Of a stretch of 11,071 nucleotides of DNA, positions 6,766 through 11,071 are shown in pieces. Position 1 is the stretch's first letter. Each line of letters begins with the position of its first letter. The position numbers and the translations under genes were made by a program. Origin of the DNA: Candidatus Nitrosopolaris nunavutensis (GTDB lineage: Archaea > Thermoproteota > Nitrososphaeria > Nitrososphaerales > Nitrososphaeraceae). A model generated the notes under the pieces. That model searched no databases. It saw only the letters and a list, made by a program, of their open reading frames with translations, and had not been told where the DNA came from. The stretch covers positions 1-11,071 of the forward strand of contig DAOM01000209.1 of the NCBI GenBank assembly GCA_002501855.1. Direction: 5' to 3'.

Positions 6766-7203
6766 ATGGACGAACAACAACCGCCTCAGGGAAGAAATGA
6801 AAAAAATAGCGACAGAGATTCATCAAATACAGAATTCAGCTTTAAATATACAGAATTAGGCGGTATATCAAACCGTTATCTGATTATTTCATATAATTCA
6901 AAGCCGAATATTATCACATCCTCTACAGATGTTAGTGGTAGTAATACAACGCAGAAACAGCCCTCTGAATCAGATGAACAAGAACTAAAAGAAGTAGTTA
7001 GAGCAAAGGAATTCTTTAATACTAAAACTGATTACCCGCCGGAAAAAGAAGATGAGAATCTAGTCGCACATACTCTAACCATTACAATGGGTGATAACAT
7101 TCACACAACAGGTTGGACCGGAGCTTCCAAAGACATACCAGAGAGCATAATTAAAATTGTTAAAGGAATTAAGAAAATAGTATCAAAAGAGAAGATCGTT
7201 TAA
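6766..7203 (+). CDS. Emfourin-like (protealysin-inhibitor-like) protein (145 aa)
   Basis: ATG 6766 is the first in-frame start. Residues 1-22 are a polar, disordered-looking leader. The core begins FSFKYTELGGISNRYLI (24-40), matching the opening strand and Gly-Gly turn of the emfourin family (small proteins first described as inhibitors of the metalloprotease protealysin). A Ser/Thr-rich insertion follows (49-66), then a helix with EQELKEVVRAKEFFNT (71-86), a PP-containing loop (91-92), a strand with HTLTITMGD (102-110), TTGWTG (114-119), and the closing helix ESIIKIVKGIKKIV (126-139). That order of strand, helix, strand, short strand and helix is typical of the family. There is no signal peptide, so any partner would be cytoplasmic or the protein leaves by another route. 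No protease gene is adjacent. Inhibitory activity is inferred, not shown. Confidence 0.55.
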   Translation: MDEQQPPQGRNEKNSDRDSSNTEFSFKYTELGGISNRYLIISYNSKPNIITSSTDVSGSNTTQKQPSESDEQELKEVVRAKEFFNTKTDYPPEKEDENLVAHTLTITMGDNIHTTGWTGASKDIPESIIKIVKGIKKIVSKEKIV

Positions 7204-7213
7204 TTTTTTGTTG
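7203..7213 (+). terminator. T-rich terminator after the emfourin-like gene
   Basis: The stop codon is followed at once by a T-rich tract (TTTTTTGTT type), the usual form of an archaeal intrinsic terminator. No stem is required or seen. The tract is short, so confidence is low. Confidence 0.3.
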
Positions 7214-7283
7214 ATTGACTGATCGTCGACACATCAGAAACAGATTCATCGAGCTAAATTCCAATGGAGGAGTTGTAGAATGT

Positions 7284-7481
7284 TCAGACTCCAAAATAAT
7301 TTGTTTGTGATATTGTCAAAACGTTTGCTCCATGTATTAAAACAAATGGTTTGCAATCCTTAAATGTATAGTCCCGAGCTGATATTCTCCTTGCGAGGAT
7401 TCGCGTGAGTTCTGACTTCTGACTTTCGTAGTCATAAAGGGCTTCTTCAATGTCATATTGTGTAGCAGACAGTGAATGAAT
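7284..7481 (-). pseudogene. Start-less protein-like frame (65 codons)
   Basis: On the minus strand a frame opens right after TAA (7482-7484) and runs to TGA 7284-7286. It reads YDIEEALYDYESQKSELTRI, then LARRISARDYTFKDCKPFVL and IHGANVLTISQTNYFGV. The alternating charges, aromatic residues and balanced composition look like genuine protein, unlike the other frames here. There is no ATG, GTG or TTG before the C-terminal third, so no full product can start normally. The likeliest reading is the 3' remainder of a decayed gene. I do not recognise the family. Confidence 0.35.
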
Positions 7482-8057
7482 TTAGTTTTCTGATTAATTA
7501 CTATAATAACTCAAAGTATCCTCATTTAACAACCAGCAAGTGTAATAAATGTCATAGGTGGCCTTTGCCATTTTCGTGCGAAGGGTTGACGGATAACTTT
7601 ATGATCAACCCTACAATTCCTAGCGAAGGAGAGAGCATTGTTAAAACTAGCAGCATACCTTAACAACTTGGGGTTTGTTAGAGCATGATGACCAATATAA
7701 TAAAGATGACAACAATGTTAGGGGTTTGGTTTTAATCCTCGTCTCTTCTATAATAGCAATAACATAAACATTAGTAGCAGCAATAAGTCAACACTGGTTA
7801 AGGGAATAAATTATTCAAACTATTCATAATACATGAAAAGAATAATGTAACGTGCAAGCTTTATCTCATAATTCACTTCACCGATGATAGTGTCTTAAAT
7901 ATATCTTTGACTAAAATGCTATAAATTCTCAAATTCAGTATTCATGCATTAATTCCTGTAATGTGTAATATACTCTATCATACTTCAACGAGATGTTTGG
8001 CATCATACATATATACTGAAAAGCAGATGGTCTTCTAATTGCAAGACGGAGATAAAG
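7482..8057. other. Spacer with no supported gene
   Basis: A 63-codon plus-strand frame (7472-7663, GTG start) contains CNKCHRWPLPFSC, but has no ribosome-binding site and overlaps the minus-strand remnant at its start. A short hydrophobic stretch (GLVLILVSSIIAIT, about 7720-7770) is open but lacks a start. The rest is AT-rich with frequent stops in all frames. It looks like degraded intergenic DNA leading into the cyclase remnant. Confidence 0.4.
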
Positions 8058-8285
8058 GTGATCAAAAACAACATCAAATTAGCGTTCTGTTGGACGGTAA
8101 CAATTTTTGGATCTCCTCTCAATCTCGCAAGCAGACTTGAATCTGTCGCGGAGAATGATCAAATTATCATATCTCCATATGTTAAAGATCTGATTCAAAG
8201 TGAATTCAAGTTATTAAGGTTTGTTCCGAAGGATTCTATACGAGCTTATCCAGATATTGACGTCGTATATGAGGTGACAGGGTAA
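8058..8285 (+). pseudogene. C-terminal remnant of a class III adenylate/guanylate cyclase-like protein
   Basis: From about 8091 the frame reads WTVTIFGSPLNLASRLESVA, then ENDQIIISPYVKDL and a YPDIDVVYEVTG ending. This is the last third of a class III nucleotidyl cyclase domain: the strand leading to G-x-P-x-N-L-A-x-R-L (which carries the transition-state Asn and Arg), the QI-x-IS strand and the final VYEV strand. The catalytic metal-binding aspartates belong to the missing N-terminal part, and nothing upstream in any frame restores them. The possible GTG start at 8058 precedes unrelated residues. It could not make cyclic nucleotide. Confidence 0.75.
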
Positions 8286-8485
8286 TTCAGATGTCGAATA
8301 TTTCATTCCTATAACCCCATTGAGAATTCTATGAAAAATGTTAGACGCACGGTCCTTACTACAATGCATATTGGAATGATGACAATGAGAAACTTTGTTC
8401 AAGGCCTATAATACGTTAAATTCTGGGCCTAAGATCATGCACCACTCTCAATTAATTCGTTCATAATGATAAAATCACATTAATA

Positions 8486-8734
8486 ATGGCTTCGCAAAGG
8501 AGCACACACAAACACAAATCTTCAAAATTGAGACAGGCTATAAATCCAAATATCCCATCAAAAATTCAAGCGCTAAAGCATCAAATTATCAATTGGTTAA
8601 TAGAAACAGGACGCTATGAAGAGATACCATGGTATCCTGATACTAATATATTCAATACAGGACTAAGACTGACTAATGAGCAATATCAAGGCATCAGAAG
8701 AAAATACAGAGTCGCCATCTACATATGGGAATGA
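8486..8734 (+). CDS. Small basic protein (82 aa), unrecognised
   Basis: ATG 8486 opens a basic tail (MASQRSTHKHKSSKLRQ, 1-17), then a helix (IPSKIQALKHQIINWLIETG, 23-42), a YEEIPWYPDTN loop (44-54), and a second helix-like part, LRLTNEQYQGIRRKYRV (60-76), ending IYIWE. Two helices separated by a Trp/Pro loop, with much Arg/Lys, suggest a nucleic-acid-binding protein (inference). There are no cysteines or membrane segment. No ribosome-binding site is seen; AT-rich DNA upstream (8466-8485) would suit a leaderless transcript. A different frame overlaps its 3' end. I do not know the family, but the sequence composition looks real. Confidence 0.55.
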   Translation: MASQRSTHKHKSSKLRQAINPNIPSKIQALKHQIINWLIETGRYEEIPWYPDTNIFNTGLRLTNEQYQGIRRKYRVAIYIWE

Positions 8735-8825
8735 AGCATATAAAGAATACAGAAAGACGAAAAAGAAAGACGAAAAGAAAGAACAACCCGACTCAACCAA
8801 CCAAGAACAAAACGAAAATCTCTGA
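8676..8825 (+). CDS. Overlapping Lys/Glu-rich frame (49 aa), uncertain
   Basis: An ATG at 8676, 59 bases inside the 82-residue gene and in its +1 frame, opens MSNIKASEENTESPSTYGNE and continues through a very polar KTKKKDEKKEQ stretch to TGA 8823-8825. It has no hydrophobic core and would be disordered. It could be a real overlapping small gene, a tail joined to the upstream gene after a frameshift, or a chance frame in A-rich DNA. Confidence 0.25.
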   Translation: MSNIKASEENTESPSTYGNEAYKEYRKTKKKDEKKEQPDSTNQEQNENL

Positions 8826-8900
8826 CTACGACCAGGGTTGGCAAGATGGAGAACTCAAAAAAAATTATGGAGCATTTGTACTACAGGAGACGCTGCTACT

Positions 8901-9083
8901 CTAAGGTCCCATCCTCTTAGCCTTTCCATCCTTGAACGCATAGCTGGGTTGAGTATGATCACTAGCATCTTGATTCGGTTTTCCTATAATAGTAGAAAGT
9001 CCCATATCATGAAGAGCTAAAGAATTTGGAAGTCCAGTTTTCCTGGCTGTTAAGGTGACAAGGCAAGCTAATCTAGAATTCCA
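8901..9083 (-). other. Start-less protein-like frame (60 codons), possible remnant
   Basis: Between a TGA (9084-9086) and a TAG (8901-8903) the minus strand reads LTARKTGLPNSLALHDMGL, then STIIGKPNQDASDHTQPSY and AFKDGKAKRMGP. The composition is soluble-protein-like. The first Met is at about codon 27 and no ribosome-binding site is visible. It is probably a relic or a chance frame; unrecognised. Confidence 0.2.
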
Positions 9084-9568
9084 TCAAAGAGCTTCAGAAA
9101 CATTTCAATACCGAGAAGCACTATCCTTAACAAATCTACTGTAATGTAGAGATATGTGCAATAAATAATATGTTTGATAAAAAGATAAAAAAACCCTATA
9201 TCGGCCTGACCGACCAATACAAAGAATTTCCATGGCATGAGATGACATATCGTGAGTCGTGAATTCGTGTGTTGTATTTGTAAAAGAAATTAATCAACAT
9301 TCAGAGTTTCAAGACAAAATATGTAAAATGATTCGATAAAGCAATTTGCAAATAACTCGCCGGGTAATGATGTTCAGTTTAGACCTTTCTTTGAAGATTA
9401 GACGTGTAAGATATCTTAAAATCCTTAATAGCTGAGAGGGTATGGGGACAACAAGACGAAACATAGAGATTAGACCAGCACAGCCTAAGATTGCAAGCGT
9501 TACCTGAGGAAACTAGGCATTTCTCCAACGGTCTGACGATTTGTAGTTGGTCTATTCAGGTTAGTATA
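9084..9568. other. 485-base spacer, at most a 30-codon frame
   Basis: The only item of note is ATG 9170 to TGA 9262, encoding 30 residues (MFDKKIKKPYIGLTDQYKEF then a WHEMTY-containing end) with no ribosome-binding site. All other frames are broken every few codons. No RNA gene, IS end or repeat was recognised. Confidence 0.4.
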
Positions 9569-9976
9569 TTAGACGATGGCATTGTTTAATTTTGAAATTA
9601 CGTCTTCATAACGAGATGATGATTCTAGACAGATACAAAGGTACTTATCCTTGTTTTCTGTTAATGGACTGACAGCCAACCTTACATTATCACCTATTTC
9701 AGTTATTTCAAAATGAAGTTCTTCTTCTGCGTAGCCCAAATAACGAAATCTTCTTTTCACTGTAGCGGGAACCAAGTAATCCAGATAGAAAGGGTAACTT
9801 GCATGGTAATAATTACGGTCAGGTGTGAAATTAGCTCGGGATGAGCTTTGAATGCCTCTTCTATATTCACCTACAATCAGCTTTCCATTACTGTCAAGAA
9901 CTGCCGCAAACTTTACAGCTAAACTAGAAAATAATGCAGTCAAGCATATTTCATGGAAGAAATCTAATTCTTGCAT
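9569..9976 (-). CDS. Divergent DUF6659-like protein (135 aa)
   Basis: ATG 9976 is the first start. An N-terminal helix (MQELDFFHEICLTALFSSLA, 1-20) leads into VKFAAVLDSNGKLIVGEYRRGI (21-42), the same strand-turn-strand pattern as IRFAGF and GKIIAHKYRKG in the gene at 2519-2950, including a Gly-Lys turn and YR-x-G. Residues 43-60 are a polar loop, followed by an aromatic part (YPFYLDYLVP), a basic turn (KRRFRYLGY) and beta-rich ends (NVRLAVSPL, KYLCICLE). It is less typical of the family in the second half, where an Arg-rich helix is replaced by the Tyr/Phe-rich part. It stands alone, with AT-rich DNA upstream. Function unknown; paralogy with the first DUF6659-like protein is inferred from shared motifs only. 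Confidence 0.6.
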   Translation of the reverse strand: MQELDFFHEICLTALFSSLAVKFAAVLDSNGKLIVGEYRRGIQSSSRANFTPDRNYYHASYPFYLDYLVPATVKRRFRYLGYAEEELHFEITEIGDNVRLAVSPLTENKDKYLCICLESSSRYEDVISKLNNAIV

Positions 9977-10003
9977 TAAATGTCCTAAACAAAAGTGAGT
10001 ACG

Positions 10004-10063
10004 TCATATTAATCCATTGATAGGAGGTTAGAAAAAACCATGAGAAAAAGAATATAAATTTGT
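10004..10063 (-). promoter_or_regulatory. Candidate TATA elements upstream of the second DUF6659-like gene
   Basis: On the minus strand GGATTAATATGACG (10004-10017) lies about 30-40 nt before ATG 9976, which suits a nearly leaderless transcript. Farther upstream, AAATTTATATTC (10051-10062) would suit a leader of about 50-60 nt. Either could be the promoter; neither is proven. Confidence 0.25.
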
Positions 10064-10133
10064 AAAACTCTTGAAAAAGCTAGAATATTAAAATATTTTC
10101 TGATACAATATACATATACCATGGGAGGTGTAA

Positions 10134-10199
10134 ATTGCATAAGAGAAGAAAAAATCATATGACTTGTTAAGGTATATGATTTTTTGAGATTGCATAAGA
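10134..10199. repeat. Long hairpin flanked by 11-base direct repeats
   Basis: A perfect 12-bp inverted repeat, AAAAAATCATAT (10149-10160) and ATATGATTTTTT (10174-10185), surrounds a centre with a further CTT/AAG pair and a GTT loop. On each side lies ATTGCATAAGA (10134-10144 and 10189-10199). The symmetric A-run and T-run could end transcription on either strand. The direct repeats instead give it the look of a tiny insertion with a target duplication. The function is not determined. Confidence 0.6.
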
Positions 10200-10280
10200 C
10201 GATGAATTGGTTGCGATTAATGAGCACTTCATGAGACGAGGAGTATTCCGATTTCTTTCTACCAGGTGTCGTATAACCAG

Positions 10281-10370
10281 TTGTATTTGTCTTAACTTTT
10301 CTCTATTAATTCTAGCCTTTTCTAGTTGTGCTGCCTTCTCTGATGAACACTGGCAAAATTTTCTGCACAC
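10281..10370 (-). pseudogene. Inverted, partial relative of the Lys/Glu-rich gene at 10649-10986
   Basis: Read from GTG 10370, the minus strand gives SSEKAAQLEKARINREKLRQ (residues 9-28), close to EEKAAKLENARINKEKKKQ in the rightward gene. The DNA is alike too: both have AAAATTTTGCC just before this segment, and long matches over AAGGCAGC and AGAAT-AAT. Upstream and downstream the likeness stops, and nothing resembling the N-terminus MADLALEL is found. The frame runs on to 10167 without recognisable content. It is best read as a truncated, inverted duplicate. Confidence 0.5.
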
Positions 10371-10404
10371 AAAGGTTGATTTTTTGTCAGTCTTTTATTT
10401 TTAA

Positions 10405-10436
10405 AGTCTTACGAACTAGGTCGAATTTGTAAGACT
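10405..10436. repeat. 8-bp perfect inverted repeat
   Basis: AGTCTTAC (10405-10412) and GTAAGACT (10429-10436) are separated by 16 bases. The element lies just upstream (minus strand) of the inverted duplicate in DNA without a gene. It could be an operator or the stem of an RNA hairpin. Confidence 0.4.
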
Positions 10437-10648
10437 ATTTTGCGCAAGAGCCTGTTTTGGTTCGGGCTTATTTGTATGACCTTATCAACCACGATGGCGG
10501 GAACGTTGAGTTATCCTAACGCAGCCGTAATCCTAAATGGAGTCAGGCCAGATCTACCGATATTATCTATGACCATATCATATAGTTTCTAACGGCTTTG
10601 TTGGTTATTCTCCGCTAGGAAAAACGCAGATACTTAGAAGTATTCCAA
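10437..10648. other. Spacer, no gene recognised
   Basis: An AGCC/GGCT weak stem occurs near 10448-10470. A short minus-strand frame reading MVIDNIGRSGLTPFRITAAL (about 10510-10575) ends at a TAA. Neither is strong. No promoter could be assigned with confidence to the gene that starts at 10649. Confidence 0.35.
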
Positions 10649-10986
10649 ATGGCCGATCTTGCTCTTGAACTTGAGAAGATAGAGGATGAGGAGGCAAGGT
10701 TAAGACAGATTCAGTGGGGGGCGAAGAGCCAGGTAAACCTTCTGATAAGGGAGGAAAGAATAGTAACTCAGGCAAAATTTTGCCTAAGCAAATGACCGAA
10801 GAAAAGGCAGCCAAGTTAGAGAATGCAAGAATCAATAAGGAAAAAAAGAAACAACGAGAAGCGAATAAACCTGACATCGTTAATTTCTTTGTTCAGTCGG
10901 TTGGACAACTTTGCTCAGCTTGTATGTGTAAGCGAGATAGGGAATTAATTAAAACAAGTGGAACTAGACGTTTGAAGGACTTTTAA
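10649..10986 (+). pseudogene. Lys/Glu-rich small protein gene, interrupted at a G6 run
   Basis: ATG 10649 opens MADLALELEKIEDEEARLRQ, a strongly helical, charged segment, and this frame stops at TGA 10793-10795. A -1 change at the six-G run (10715-10720) instead gives GGEEPGKPSDKGGKNSNSG, then KILPKQMTEEKAAKLENARI, NKEKKKQ, and IVNFFVQSVGQLCSACMCKR before a TAA at 10984-10986. Joined, they make a protein of about 112 residues: an acidic coiled coil, a flexible Gly/Ser/Lys linker, a second charged helix, and a C-terminal part with three close cysteines (C-x-x-C-x-C). Alternatively the second part starts alone at GTG 10714 (90 residues). The family is unknown. The frameshift may be a sequencing error, a mutation or recoding at the G run. 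Confidence 0.5.
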
Positions 10987-11012
10987 GAAAATATCTACGG
11001 GAGCAAGAATAA

Positions 11013-11071
11013 ATGACGCTAGCAGTAATAGATATATCAAGACCATGTATGGAAAAGACTTTGATATCGGT
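11013..11071 (+). CDS. Possible start of a gene running off the right edge
   Basis: ATG 11013 follows GGGAG (10999-11003) with nine bases of spacing and begins MTLAVIDISRPCMEKTLIS, open to the window end. A second frame over the same bases is also open and reads INDASSNRYIKTMYGKDFDI, so the choice cannot be made from 59 bases. Confidence 0.3.
   Translation, partial: MTLAVIDISRPCMEKTLIS

Noticed and set aside
7280..7363. 27-codon plus-strand frame after GGAGGAG
   Set aside because: The Shine-Dalgarno-like sequence is attractive, but the frame is very short and lies antisense to the more protein-like minus-strand remnant.
8838..9020. 60-codon plus-strand frame
   Set aside because: No ribosome-binding site or domain; the opposite strand reads more like protein.
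10022..10057. GGAGGT followed by a five-codon ATG frame, and a 13-codon frame at 10121
   Set aside because: Too short to support as genes or leader peptides, with no downstream gene on the plus strand for them to control.
10207..10404. Plus-strand 65-codon frame with a hydrophobic stretch
   Set aside because: Antisense to the inverted duplicate; its apparent hydrophobicity mirrors the Lys/Glu-rich codons on the other strand.
10605..10877. 90-codon minus-strand frame with hydrophobic segments
   Set aside because: Antisense shadow of the Lys/Glu-rich gene.

Overview
The window most likely comes from a soil ammonia-oxidising archaeon of the Nitrososphaera/Nitrosocosmicus type (Thaumarchaeota, Nitrososphaeria). 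This rests on recognised families rather than any marker gene: a histidine kinase with the Nitrososphaeria-style AHELRTPIQPI H-box and SIFENLW segment, two DUF6659-like proteins, a secreted protein with SpaA-like repeats, a DUF6328 membrane protein, a class III cyclase remnant with a thaumarchaeal-style C-terminus, and an AT-rich composition with long weakly coding spacers. No rRNA, tRNA, CRISPR array or complete insertion sequence was found.

Layout. 1-1683 (minus): the first 561 residues of a secreted surface protein with four tandem prealbumin-like/SpaA-like domains, running off the left edge. 1684-2518: a long spacer with no credible gene. 2519-4522 (minus): a two-component cluster consisting of a histidine kinase with an intact catalytic core but a broken 5' end, a response-regulator pseudogene with two stops and a lost phosphoacceptor segment, and a DUF6659-like protein. 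4684-4897 (minus): the fossil of a DDE transposase with at least two frameshifts. 5091-6555: small genes, including a 58-codon gene with a strong Shine-Dalgarno sequence, an 86-residue protein and a DUF6328-like four-helix membrane protein. 6766-7203: an emfourin-like (protease-inhibitor-like) protein behind a repeat-rich promoter region. 7204-8485: decayed DNA holding a start-less reading frame and the C-terminus of a class III cyclase. 8486-8825: an 82-residue unknown protein overlapped by a second reading frame. 9569-9976 (minus): a second, divergent DUF6659-like gene. 10134-10199: a long hairpin framed by direct repeats. 10281-10986: two related short lysine/glutamate-rich coding pieces in opposite orientation, one of them frameshifted at a run of six G. 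The right edge may hold the start of another gene.

How it fits together. This looks like an accessory region where genes are gained, duplicated and lost. The kinase probably once phosphorylated the adjacent regulator, but that regulator can no longer work, so any output would have to go through a regulator elsewhere. The transposase fossil lies just upstream of the damaged kinase 5' end, which suggests (inference) that an insertion started the decay. I see no convincing new multi-gene system. The most promising items are the kinase/regulator/DUF6659 cluster, the emfourin-like gene with its candidate operator, the hairpin between direct repeats, and several small or frameshifted genes.
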